Assembly: GCF_020164585.1 (NCBI RefSeq)
Contig: NZ_JAIQZF010000006.1
Location: 1-64,000 of the forward strand
DNA from: Psychroflexus curvus
Lineage (GTDB): Bacteria > Bacteroidota > Bacteroidia > Flavobacteriales > Flavobacteriaceae
DNA length: 64,000 bases
Direction: 5' to 3'
A program made the position numbers and the translations under genes. Shown piece by piece: positions 1-7,958 of the stretch. Each line of letters starts with the position of its first letter. Positions within the stretch are counted from its first letter, which is position 1. The notes under the pieces are model-generated. The model searched no databases and had not been told where the DNA came from. It saw only the letters and a list, made by a program, of their open reading frames with translations.

Positions 1-76
1 CCATTCCGAACAGAGCAGTTAAGCCCGTTAGCGCCGATGGTACTACATACCGTGGAAGAGTAGGTCGCCGCCTTCT
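1..76 (+). rRNA. rrf: 5S ribosomal RNA, 3' part
   Basis: The window opens inside a 5S rRNA. The stretch with GAACAGAGCAGTTAAGCCC, then GCGCCGATGGTACT, and closing with GTGGAAGAGTAGGTCGCCGCC is the conserved 3' two thirds of bacterial 5S rRNA. The 5' part and presumably the 23S and 16S genes lie to the left. The 3' end at about 76 is inferred from the usual end of the terminal stem (GCCGCCTTCT) and is uncertain by a few bases. A strong intrinsic terminator follows directly, so this is the distal end of an rRNA operon on the plus strand. Confidence 0.93.
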
Positions 77-82
77 TTATAG

Positions 83-115
83 AAAAACCCTGACTTTTTA
101 GTCAGGGTTTTTTTT
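83..115 (+). terminator. Intrinsic terminator of the rRNA operon
   Basis: A 12-bp perfect stem (83-94 against 101-112) with a 6-nt loop of TTTTTA is followed by a run of T. It sits 7 nt after the 5S 3' end. Confidence 0.9.
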
Positions 116-177
116 GTTTAAAAAAATCCCCTTGGCTTAGTAAATGAGCCAAGATGACTCTCATATAAACGATCATC

Positions 178-341
178 AGCGTGGAAGAGCTTGCCCGAAC
201 ACCAGCCTGTTTCAATTCCGGCAGGTCACCTTCAGTTGCGGGCGGGTAGGTCGCCGCCTTCTTTATAGAAAAACCCTGACTTTTTAGTCGGTTTTTTTGT
301 TTGATAAAAGCCCTTTGCTTAGTTAATGACCTAGCACGGCC
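178..341 (+). pseudogene. Decayed tandem copy of the 5S 3' end plus terminator
   Basis: GTGGAAGAG at 181-189 and TAGGTCGCCGCCTTCTTTAT from 247 repeat the last 20-30 nt of the 5S gene at 52-80, and the following AGAAAAACCCTGACTTTTTAGTC repeats its terminator. Even the sequence after the terminator (115-157) recurs in degenerate form at 299-341. Two changes break the copy: a 57-nt insertion at 190-246 splits the 5S part, and loss of three bases (AGG) from the right arm weakens the terminator stem. The 5' part of 5S is absent, so this cannot make a 5S rRNA. It looks like the scar of a tandem duplication or an rRNA-operon rearrangement. Confidence 0.8.
190..246. repeat. 57-nt insertion with nested inverted repeats
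   Basis: This segment interrupts the second 5S copy and has no counterpart in the first. It is much richer in G+C than the flanking spacer. It contains GCCCG near its left end matched by CGGGC near its right end, with an inner CCTG/CAGG pair, so it could fold as a two-part hairpin. No coding potential is visible. A short REP-like element is a guess. Confidence 0.5.
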
Positions 342-365
342 TCCATTTTGAATTCAACAAAAAAA

Positions 366-400
366 ATCTGCAAAAACTCAATTATGCAGATCCTTTTTTT
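366..400. terminator. Bidirectional intrinsic terminator
   Basis: ATCTGCA (366-372) pairs with TGCAGAT (385-391). A T run follows on the plus strand (394-400) and an A run precedes on the plus strand (358-366), so the hairpin can end transcripts from both sides: the rRNA side and the minus-strand M3 peptidase gene. Confidence 0.8.
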
Positions 401-412
401 ATTGTTACATCT

Positions 413-2443
413 CTAATCTGTTATTAATCCTGCTCTCTTGAGCAAAGCTCTGGGGTCTGGTTCTTTACCTCTGAACTTTTTATAAAGCTTCATAGGTTCT
501 ATAGTTCCTCCTTTTTGAAGAATATTTTCTTTGTATTTCAAAGCTGTAGATTTATCAAATATGCCTTTTTCCTTGAACAGTTCAAAAGCATCTGCATCCA
601 ATACTTCAGCCCATTTGTAGGAGTAGTACCCAGAACTATAGCCGCCTTGGAAGATGTGACCAAATGCTGTACTCATGCAATTTTCATTAACTTCTGGTAG
701 CAGTTCTGTCGATTTAAAAGCTTTACTTTCATGTGCTTTAACATCATCAATGCTTTCAGTGTTTTTTATAGCATGCCAGGCCATATCTAGTTTTCCGAAA
801 CTCACCTGTCTTGTGGTCTGCAAACCTTCCATAAAATTTGAAGACTTCTTAATTTTTGTAATGAAATCCTGAGGGATAACCTCATTTGTTTCATAGTGTT
901 TTGCAAAAAGCTCTAAAGCTTCTTTTTCATAGCACCAGTTTTCCATGAGCTGACTTGGTAGTTCTACAAAATCCCAATAAACTGACGCTCCTGAAAGCGA
1001 TGGATAGGTAGTTTTTGCGTTCATGGCATGGAGTGCATGTCCAAACTCATGAAAAAGCGTGGTGACTTCATTAAAAGTCAAAAGTGAAGGTTTCTTTTTA
1101 GTAGGTTTTGAAAAATTACAAACAATGGAGACCTGAGGTCTTTCTTCTAGACCATCATGATTAAATTGATCTTTATAGGTTGTCATCCAGGCGCCGTCTC
1201 TTTTACCAGCTCTGGGATGAAAATCTGCATAGAGAGTTGCTAAATATTTATCATCTTCAAAAACTTTGTAAGTGATTACATCCTTATGATAGACATCAAT
1301 AGTTTCATCTTTCTTAAAGCTTAAATTGAATAGCTTAGAGGTAATCTCAAACATTCCATCAATTACCTGATTAAGTTCAAAATAAGGCTTTAACGTCTCT
1401 TCATCTAAATCAAATGTTTTCTGTTTAAGCTTTTCAGTATAATAAGCTTTATCCCATTTTTGAAAGTCTCTGATACCATCACATTCTAAAGCAAAGGTTT
1501 TAAGCTCCTCAATCTCTTTCTCTGCTGCTGGAAGTGCTTTTTCTAAGATATCATCAAGAAAAATTTCCACGTTGTCTATGCTTTTAGCCATTCGTTCCTG
1601 AAGAACAAAGTCAGCATGAGATTCAAAACCTAAGAGTTGGGCTCTTTCCAATCTCAGTTTAACGATGTCTAAGACATTTTCTTCATTATTGAATTCGTTA
1701 TCCTTAAAAGCCTTAGATCCAAACCCCAAAAACATTTGTTTTCTTAAACCTCTATTTTTTCCAAATTTCATCACAGGAATGAAGGTTGGGAAGTCTAAAG
1801 TTAAGATATAGCCCTCTTTACCCTTTTCTTTTGCCAGTTCTTTGGCAGATTCTTTTACCGTATCTGGTATGCCTTCTAATTCACTTTCATCAGAAATATG
1901 TAGTTGAAAATTATTCGTTTCAGCTAAAACATTTTCTCCAAATTTTAAAGACGTAAGTGATAACAACTTGTCAATTTCTCTTAATCGAGCTTGTTTTTCT
2001 TTATCTAAATTAGCCCCATTCCTGGTGAAGTTTTTATAAATCTTCTCAAGAAGCATAAGTTGCTCTTCAGAATAATCATGGGTAGATTTGTTGTCAAAAA
2101 CATGTTTGATCTTTTCGAATAAATCAGTATTCAAAAGCAAATCATTATTGAACTCACTTAATAAAGGTGAAATTTCCTGAGCTAATTTTTGAATTTCAGG
2201 ATTGGTTTCAGCTGAATTTAAATTAAAAAAGATACTAGCTATTCTTCCTAATTGGTTTCCCGAAAACTCTAAGGTTTCGATAGTATTTTTATAAGTAGGT
2301 GAATCAGAATTAAGGACTATGGATTCTATTTCTGTTCTAGCCTCTTTTAAACTTTTTTCAAAAGCTGGTTTAAAATGATCTGTTTTTAGTTTTGAAAATG
2401 GAGGGTGATCAAATTTTTGTAATAATGGATTTATTTCTGACAT
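413..2443 (-). CDS. M3 family oligopeptidase / peptidyl-dipeptidase (Dcp-like)
   Basis: A 676-residue zinc metallopeptidase of family M3 (thimet oligopeptidase / Dcp / oligopeptidase A group). The zinc-binding motif HEFGHALH lies at about residues 463-470, and the third ligand Glu is in the downstream segment VELPSQLMENW. Length and the N-terminal helical region match Dcp and PrlC. There is no signal peptide, so it is probably cytoplasmic and clears short peptides. The subtype (dipeptide-releasing Dcp versus oligopeptidase A) cannot be settled by eye. The start lies 13 nt after the stop of the next gene upstream, so the two are probably co-transcribed. Transcription ends at the bidirectional hairpin at 366-400. 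Confidence 0.93.
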   Translation of the reverse strand: MSEINPLLQKFDHPPFSKLKTDHFKPAFEKSLKEARTEIESIVLNSDSPTYKNTIETLEFSGNQLGRIASIFFNLNSAETNPEIQKLAQEISPLLSEFNNDLLLNTDLFEKIKHVFDNKSTHDYSEEQLMLLEKIYKNFTRNGANLDKEKQARLREIDKLLSLTSLKFGENVLAETNNFQLHISDESELEGIPDTVKESAKELAKEKGKEGYILTLDFPTFIPVMKFGKNRGLRKQMFLGFGSKAFKDNEFNNEENVLDIVKLRLERAQLLGFESHADFVLQERMAKSIDNVEIFLDDILEKALPAAEKEIEELKTFALECDGIRDFQKWDKAYYTEKLKQKTFDLDEETLKPYFELNQVIDGMFEITSKLFNLSFKKDETIDVYHKDVITYKVFEDDKYLATLYADFHPRAGKRDGAWMTTYKDQFNHDGLEERPQVSIVCNFSKPTKKKPSLLTFNEVTTLFHEFGHALHAMNAKTTYPSLSGASVYWDFVELPSQLMENWCYEKEALELFAKHYETNEVIPQDFITKIKKSSNFMEGLQTTRQVSFGKLDMAWHAIKNTESIDDVKAHESKAFKSTELLPEVNENCMSTAFGHIFQGGYSSGYYSYKWAEVLDADAFELFKEKGIFDKSTALKYKENILQKGGTIEPMKLYKKFRGKEPDPRALLKRAGLITD

Positions 2444-2456
2444 AAATTATTTTGAT

Positions 2457-3515
2457 TTAGCTTTTTTCTTCTTTATTGAAGTAAACGAGGTAATAAAACA
2501 TCTGGCGATCTTCATCCCATCCTTTCTCAATAAACTTCTCGGCACTGTCACCACTCACAAAGTCCATTTTGATTTGAACATTGGTGTCAAGGTTGATAAC
2601 ACTCTTAATTTTCTTTCGAGCAGCAGTCACAGCACTATTTGAAATCGGAAATTCAGAAAGGTCTTCAACTTTATATTTAGGCGCTTTTTCTGTTTTATAA
2701 TTTTGAAACTCTGGTTCTAAAGCTGGATTTTCAAGGACATCACTTAAGAAATTCTGTTCGTTGAAATTATCATTGGATGCAAAGTGATTCATCGCTTTGT
2801 TCATAAAAAGCACTTCCTGTTGTTTGTCTTCAGCAGGTAGGACAACGTCTTTTGCAAAATTCTCACAGAATTTTAAATATTTCTTGGTGTAGAAGTTTTC
2901 ATCTTCAAAAAAGTCAACTTGAAGAAATTGTTCAAGCCAATATTTTGTATCGTACTTATTGGAATCGACCGAAAGTATTTTATAACCGTTTTCTTTTTCA
3001 GTATTGAAAATGAGAGCCCCTTTATCCAATTTATTCAAATAAACTCCCTGTTGAAGAATGAGGTCAAGGTTATTTTGCTTTTCTTCAAACTGAAGAAAAT
3101 CATGCTTTAATTCAGATTTAAAAATTCCGACTGCAGACACTTTTTCGTTGTCGATGAGCATGTTTTCAAAATAAACCACATAGACTTCACCACCTTTAAT
3201 GTGCTGATGTTTTGATTCTTCAAAAAGCAGTCTGGTGATTTTTTTTGAAATAGAATGGCTTTCTGATGGATTATTGAAAATATCTGTCGCCAGATTATAA
3301 AGCTGGTGAAATTCCAAATCATTCTCATGCACAAAATGATAGTAATTTTCCTCTTTATCTCTAAAGGATTTTAGAAAATATTCTTTGATAAGTGGTTTCA
3401 ATTCGTCGGACAGGTCGTGAGGTTCTTCAGAAATAAATAAAGATTCATTTCGGCTTTTGTTTCCTACCCGATGAATGGACATGCTCTCAATTTGAGCACT
3501 GAATAAGTTGATCAT
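2457..3515 (-). CDS. Nucleoid-associated protein, NdpA/YejK family
   Basis: A 352-residue protein whose opening (INLFSAQIESMSIHRVGNK) and overall layout match the 37-kDa nucleoid-associated protein family (NdpA/YejK). Members bind the nucleoid; their molecular role is poorly defined. The protein is charged, has no membrane segment or signal peptide, and its length is typical (about 330-350). It sits directly upstream of the M3 peptidase with a 13-nt gap. Family assignment rests on the N-terminal pattern and spacing of hydrophobic blocks. I see no catalytic motif. Confidence 0.82.
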   Translation of the reverse strand: MINLFSAQIESMSIHRVGNKSRNESLFISEEPHDLSDELKPLIKEYFLKSFRDKEENYYHFVHENDLEFHQLYNLATDIFNNPSESHSISKKITRLLFEESKHQHIKGGEVYVVYFENMLIDNEKVSAVGIFKSELKHDFLQFEEKQNNLDLILQQGVYLNKLDKGALIFNTEKENGYKILSVDSNKYDTKYWLEQFLQVDFFEDENFYTKKYLKFCENFAKDVVLPAEDKQQEVLFMNKAMNHFASNDNFNEQNFLSDVLENPALEPEFQNYKTEKAPKYKVEDLSEFPISNSAVTAARKKIKSVINLDTNVQIKMDFVSGDSAEKFIEKGWDEDRQMFYYLVYFNKEEKS

Positions 3516-3557
3516 AAAAAAAGTATGTGTTTAACTATTAGTATTGATGGAATTCAA

Positions 3558-4079
3558 TTAATTCCAATTCTCATCAAAATCGAAATCATCTAAGTTTTCA
3601 AAGGTTATGTCATCATCACCATTTCCTTCATCATCATCAAGGTCATCCAATTTTTCAGCTTCGAATTTCTTATCAGGTGGAGATTCCGGTAACTGACCTT
3701 GTGCAAACATGAGGTTTGGGTAATCCAATCCGTCTTCAGGTTCAGCAATGTCAGCCAATTCTACGTAAAACGTCCATAAATTAAAGAAGTCATAGACATA
3801 TATCATTTTGGTCTTATCTCTGGAAAACACAGTATCTAGTGAAGTTTCATTCATCATATTCACGCGGTCATCTTCATCACCCATATTGAAGAGCAGATAT
3901 TCTTCTCCCTGATTCCATTCTTCATCACTTTTATAAAATGAAGCCATTTCGGTTCCATCAAATCCAAAAGCCTGAGCGATTGAGTTGTGAAGGTCTTCCA
4001 GGGTTGCATCGTCCCTTATTTCGATATCTCGTATAACATCGTCCAGGGTGTCTAAAACGACTCTATATTTATAAATCAT
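3558..4079 (-). CDS. pRiA4b ORF-3-like domain protein
   Basis: A 173-residue protein. Residues 1-110 (YKYRVVLDTLDDVIRDIEI, then IAQAFGFDGTEMASFY) resemble the plasmid pRiA4b ORF-3-like family. The C-terminal 40 residues are a strongly acidic tail of Asp, Glu and Asn. The function of the family is unknown. The start codon overlaps the stop of ctaA by 4 nt (ATGA), so translation of the two is probably coupled. The family name comes from a plasmid and a transposon passenger gene, but nothing else here looks mobile. Confidence 0.78.
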   Translation of the reverse strand: MIYKYRVVLDTLDDVIRDIEIRDDATLEDLHNSIAQAFGFDGTEMASFYKSDEEWNQGEEYLLFNMGDEDDRVNMMNETSLDTVFSRDKTKMIYVYDFFNLWTFYVELADIAEPEDGLDYPNLMFAQGQLPESPPDKKFEAEKLDDLDDDEGNGDDDITFENLDDFDFDENWN

Positions 4080-5107
4080 AAATTTTGTTTTTTTGAAATT
4101 AATTTTGCTTCAAAACTTTGCATTAAAATATAAAATTGAATTCCAAATAACAAAGCTGCAAAAACTAAATGCAAAGGTTGAGAAAGAAATGGAAAATCCA
4201 AGTAATACATGGCAATTCCGCTCAGAATTTCAACTCCTACCAACAACATCATCCAGTTGGTGAGCTTAAAACCTAGATTTCTAGATCTATTCAGCCACCA
4301 GATTCCAGCATTTACAAGAAGCACAATAATTGAGAATGAGCGATGCGCATAAAAAACCAATGTCGGGTTTTCCAGCCATGCGCTTTTATTGGCATAACCT
4401 ACCATATCAACTTGTTCATCTACAAACTGCCTCACCTGAGTACCCATAGCTACCTGAATTAGGCTCAGTATAACCGCAAACACAAGAAGGTTTCTGAAGG
4501 TGAATGTACTTCTCAAGGAAGAGTCTTCGTTTGAAGATAATTTTAAGAGATAAATAAGAAGTGCTACCAGTAAGAGAGCAACAAGCATATGAATGGTAAT
4601 TCTCACAGGAGATAAAACTGAGTAAACAACTGTCGCTCCTAGCCAAGCCTGAAAAAGAAGTAGGACTAAGCATAAAATTGAGAATAGCGTCAATTTTTTA
4701 TTTTTCTTCCATTGCCCAAAGGAACTTATCGTCATAATAAGTATAGCAATTCCAGATATAGCACCCAAAAGTCTGTTGATATATTCTATCCACGTATGAG
4801 CAGCATTAAACTCAGCATAATCGTGCTTTTCATAAGTATTCCAATGCCTTTGCTCAAAGTTTTCTGAAGATGTAAAAGCTTCTTTAGCTACTTTTAGGGA
4901 CTCACCCACAATGATGACCTGACCTTTGAAATAGTCATGCTCAGGTTCCCATTCCAACTGATTTTCTTCTGTTGGTGGTATATAGTATCCAAAACATTTT
5001 GGCCAGTCCGGACAGCCCATTCCACTTCCTGTCATTCTTACTACAGCTCCTGCGATGATGACCAGATAGATAATTATGATAGAAGCCTTTATCGATTTTC
5101 TAAACAC
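4076..5107 (-). CDS. ctaA: Heme A synthase (COX15/CtaA family)
   Basis: A 343-residue polytopic membrane protein that converts heme O to heme A for aa3-type cytochrome oxidases. The opening VVRMTGSGMGCPDWPKCFG is the diagnostic first-helix motif and loop of the COX15/CtaA family. Heme-ligating histidines are visible in HTWIEYINRLLG, TIHMLVA, YAHRSF and QPLHLVFA. Eight transmembrane helices are evident. The first loop is long (about 60 residues), as in the COX15-like branch found in Bacteroidetes. Its stop overlaps the next gene by 4 nt. It implies an aerobic respiratory chain with an A-type oxidase encoded elsewhere. Confidence 0.94.
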   Translation of the reverse strand: MFRKSIKASIIIIYLVIIAGAVVRMTGSGMGCPDWPKCFGYYIPPTEENQLEWEPEHDYFKGQVIIVGESLKVAKEAFTSSENFEQRHWNTYEKHDYAEFNAAHTWIEYINRLLGAISGIAILIMTISSFGQWKKNKKLTLFSILCLVLLLFQAWLGATVVYSVLSPVRITIHMLVALLLVALLIYLLKLSSNEDSSLRSTFTFRNLLVFAVILSLIQVAMGTQVRQFVDEQVDMVGYANKSAWLENPTLVFYAHRSFSIIVLLVNAGIWWLNRSRNLGFKLTNWMMLLVGVEILSGIAMYYLDFPFLSQPLHLVFAALLFGIQFYILMQSFEAKLISKKQNL

Positions 5108-5200
5108 TATTTATTTTTTTTGTAAAGGTAATTTTTATGTAGCAGTTGACCCATCATTTCCCACTTTTACAAGTCTATTTTGGGAGGTTTTTGAGAAAAA

Positions 5201-6628
5201 TTAAGCCTGTTGCTTAAATCCATAGGCCTCACCCTCTTTCAGCATAAATTTAAAAGCGGCGTCATATTCATTGGGGATGACCCCATCTAAAATAGCTTCT
5301 TTAATTTTAGCTTTGATTTCACCAACAGCCTGACAAGGTTCGATATTGAAAGTATTCATAATTTCAATACCAGAAACAGGGGGTTGGAAATTCCGTACCT
5401 GATCACGCTCCTCCACTTCTTTAATTCTATCCCTTACGAGTTTGAAATTGTTGTGATATTTCTTGTAGCGTTTAGGGTTTTTGGTGGTGATATCCGCTTC
5501 ACAAAGCGTCATCAAGTCTTCCAGATGTTCGCCTGCATCGTGGACAAGTCTTCTCACTGCTGAATCAGTCACGTCTTCATCTACGATAGCTATAGGTCTG
5601 GAACTCAATAAAACAAGCTTTTGAACAAATTTCATCTTATCATTCAATGGCATTTTGAGTCTTTTGAAAATCTGATAGACCATTTTGGAACCTTTAAATT
5701 CATGGCCATGAAAGGTCCAGCCGATTTTCTTATGAAAACGTTTTGTTGGAGCTTTGCCTATATCATGGAGTAAAGCAGCCCATCGCAACCAAACGTCATT
5801 TGTTTCATTGGAAATATTGTCTACCACCTCCAGGGTATGCCAGAAATTATCTTTGTGCTTTTGTCCCTCGATTTCATCTATACCTTCAAGATTTGTAAGT
5901 TCGGGTAGAATTCGCTGGAGTAATTCAGTATCATGGAGCAATTTTAGTCCAACAGAAGGTTTTTCAGATTCTAAGACTTTATGCAATTCAGTAACGATAC
6001 GTTCTTTACTAACGATATCTATCCTTGAGGCATTTTCCAGAATGGCCTCAAGGGATTTTGGTTCAATCACAAAATTGAGCTGAGAAGAAAACCTAATGGC
6101 TCTAAGCATCCTTAAAGGATCATCAGAGAAAGTAATTTCAGGATCTAAAGGGGTTTTGATGAGCTGAGTTTTTAAATCTTGCAAGCCCTCAAATGGATCT
6201 AAAAGTTTACCAAAATGAGCTTTGTTCAATTGCAGTGCAAGGGCATTGATGGTAAAATCTCTGCGGTTCTGGTCATCTTCCAGAGTTCCATGTTCCACTT
6301 CAGGATTTCTGCTGTCTTCAGAATAAGATTCTTTTCTGGCACCAACAAATTCAACTTCAAGATCGAAAATCTTCAGCATGGCAGTGCCATAAGTTTTAAA
6401 AACTTTTACTGGAGGTTTTCCAGGCAATTTTTCCGAAACCTTTTTAGCCAGTTCTATTCCGTCGCCAACAGCGACGACGTCTATGTCTTTGGCATTGCCG
6501 CGTTTTAAAAAGAAATCCCTCACGAAACCACCTATAACGTAGGCATCTAAGTTTAGTTCGTCGGCAGCTTCAGAAAGGAAATTAAATATCTTATGTTGTA
6601 AAGCTTCTTGGTAATATAGTTCTGACAT
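5201..6628 (-). CDS. cca: CCA tRNA nucleotidyltransferase with HD domain
   Basis: A 475-residue enzyme that adds or repairs the 3' CCA of tRNAs. Near the N-terminus YVIGGFVRDFFLKR and DIDVVAVGDG form the class II nucleotidyltransferase head, followed by RRDFTINALA and the RNA/dNTP-binding neck region. A C-terminal HD domain with LLHDIGKAPTKRFH (around residue 288) is present, as in the Cca/PcnB branch that carries an HD phosphohydrolase. The start lies 1 nt from the stop of the tsaC-like gene, so the two form an operon of tRNA functions. Confidence 0.95.
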   Translation of the reverse strand: MSELYYQEALQHKIFNFLSEAADELNLDAYVIGGFVRDFFLKRGNAKDIDVVAVGDGIELAKKVSEKLPGKPPVKVFKTYGTAMLKIFDLEVEFVGARKESYSEDSRNPEVEHGTLEDDQNRRDFTINALALQLNKAHFGKLLDPFEGLQDLKTQLIKTPLDPEITFSDDPLRMLRAIRFSSQLNFVIEPKSLEAILENASRIDIVSKERIVTELHKVLESEKPSVGLKLLHDTELLQRILPELTNLEGIDEIEGQKHKDNFWHTLEVVDNISNETNDVWLRWAALLHDIGKAPTKRFHKKIGWTFHGHEFKGSKMVYQIFKRLKMPLNDKMKFVQKLVLLSSRPIAIVDEDVTDSAVRRLVHDAGEHLEDLMTLCEADITTKNPKRYKKYHNNFKLVRDRIKEVEERDQVRNFQPPVSGIEIMNTFNIEPCQAVGEIKAKIKEAILDGVIPNEYDAAFKFMLKEGEAYGFKQQA

Positions 6629-6629
6629 T

Positions 6630-7199
6630 TTATTTGCGGATCACTTCAACCTTTCCATCAAGATCTAATTTGATAATTGTAGAAGGTTTTTTGTTTTTAT
6701 TGGATTGGTGCAAATTTACGACATAGTCTACGCCTTTTAAAATCTCATCCGAAATTTCAAAGAAGTTGGCAGGTGTTTTTTGTCCACTAATGTTAGCAGA
6801 TGTGGAAACAATAGGCTTTTTATATTTCTTGACAAGCTCTTTGGCGAAAATGTCGTTGACTACTCTAATGGCCAAAGTGTCATCATCGGCAATGAGGTTG
6901 GTTGCTACACGTATGGGGTTTTGATATATAATGGTTGTGGGCTTGTCAGCATATTTAAGAATGTCATAAGCCACTTCAGGAATTTCTTCTACATATTGAT
7001 TCAGCATTTTAAAGTCAGAAACCAGACATATCAATGACTTGTCGTTGGACCTTTGTTTCAACTTGTAGATTTTGTCTATGGCATCTGCATTGGTGGCATC
7101 GCAGCCAATTCCCCAAACCGTATCGGTAGGGTAGAGGATAACCCCACCTCTTTTAAGGGCTTGTATGCAGTCTTGTATGGTTTCTTTTTGATCTTTCAT
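6630..7199 (-). CDS. tsaC: L-threonylcarbamoyladenylate synthase (Sua5/YciO/YrdC family)
   Basis: A 189-residue YrdC-fold protein that makes threonylcarbamoyl-AMP from Thr, bicarbonate and ATP, the first step of t6A modification at tRNA position 37. Visible features are GGVILYPTDTVWGIGCDATN near the N-terminus, the basic KLKQRSNDKSL segment, and VSTSANISG near residue 135. The length fits the single-domain TsaC form rather than Sua5, which carries an extra C-terminal domain. It lies immediately upstream of cca. YciO-type paralogues look similar, so the exact role is likely rather than certain. Confidence 0.9.
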   Translation of the reverse strand: MKDQKETIQDCIQALKRGGVILYPTDTVWGIGCDATNADAIDKIYKLKQRSNDKSLICLVSDFKMLNQYVEEIPEVAYDILKYADKPTTIIYQNPIRVATNLIADDDTLAIRVVNDIFAKELVKKYKKPIVSTSANISGQKTPANFFEISDEILKGVDYVVNLHQSNKNKKPSTIIKLDLDGKVEVIRK

Positions 7200-7221
7200 A
7201 GTTTTTGATCCTTGATTTAAA

Positions 7222-7863
7222 TTATTTTTCTACAACTGTGGCGTACTGAACATAAAAAATATCTGGAGCTGTGAATAAAAGAAAAAGATTATAAATATAA
7301 GGTTTTAAAGATTTTGTTTTATTGATTCCTTTATGTGTGATGATTTTGAAACCTAAATTTTCATACATTCTTTTAATACTTTTTTTGGTAAAAAACCTTA
7401 GGTGTGTGTGATCCATTACTCCGCTTTCTTCATATTTCCATTCTTTATTAAGGATGAACATTTTTAACACATTATGGTATCTTATATTCGGTAAAGAACT
7501 TATGATTTGGCCGTTTTTCGTTAATTTTTTTTTCATTTTATCTAAAACCATGTAAGGGTCAATTAAATGTTCCATGACATCATTAAAATAAATCACGTCA
7601 AAATAATCATTTGGTAAATCATCGATGAATTTTTCACATTCCCCAATGAAGACTTTATCCAAAACTTTTTCTGCTTGTTCACCGTGAGATCTCATATATT
7701 CTATTCCCCAGGTCTCTGTATGATACATATCTTTGATTTGTTTCACAAAAGTTCCTTGTCCACAACCTACATCTAAAACAGTCTTTGCATTTTTTGGAAA
7801 AAATTCCAACATTTCAGGTCTTTGATTGATATAATATTTCCCTTTTTTATTTTGATAATCCAT
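7222..7863 (-). CDS. Class I SAM-dependent methyltransferase
   Basis: A 213-residue methyltransferase. The SAM-binding motif VLDVGCGQGTF lies at about residue 30, the acidic motif WGIEYM follows, and YFNDVMEHLIDPY is the post-II region typical of the Methyltransf_23 / Ubie-like set. The substrate is unknown. It is the first gene of the glycosyltransferase run to its right and is as AT-rich as they are. A small methylation in surface glycan biosynthesis is therefore a reasonable inference. Confidence 0.85.
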   Translation of the reverse strand: MDYQNKKGKYYINQRPEMLEFFPKNAKTVLDVGCGQGTFVKQIKDMYHTETWGIEYMRSHGEQAEKVLDKVFIGECEKFIDDLPNDYFDVIYFNDVMEHLIDPYMVLDKMKKKLTKNGQIISSLPNIRYHNVLKMFILNKEWKYEESGVMDHTHLRFFTKKSIKRMYENLGFKIITHKGINKTKSLKPYIYNLFLLFTAPDIFYVQYATVVEK

Positions 7864-7958
7864 AAATTCAGTTCAAATTAATTATGAGTTAGTAAGCTTT
7901 TTAAGTTCATCAATTTTTTAGAGATTAACCTTTATGAAAATCTGAAGGATTATAGGCC

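Noticed and set aside
3558-4079. Remnant of a transposon or plasmid, from the family name of the pRiA4b ORF-3-like protein
   Set aside because: The gene overlaps ctaA by 4 nt in an operon, there are no terminal repeats or transposase, and the base composition is ordinary.
7864-7958. Small gene in the 95-bp gap between the methyltransferase and the first glycosyltransferase
   Set aside because: No frame with a plausible start and context was seen; the sequence is plain AT-rich spacer.
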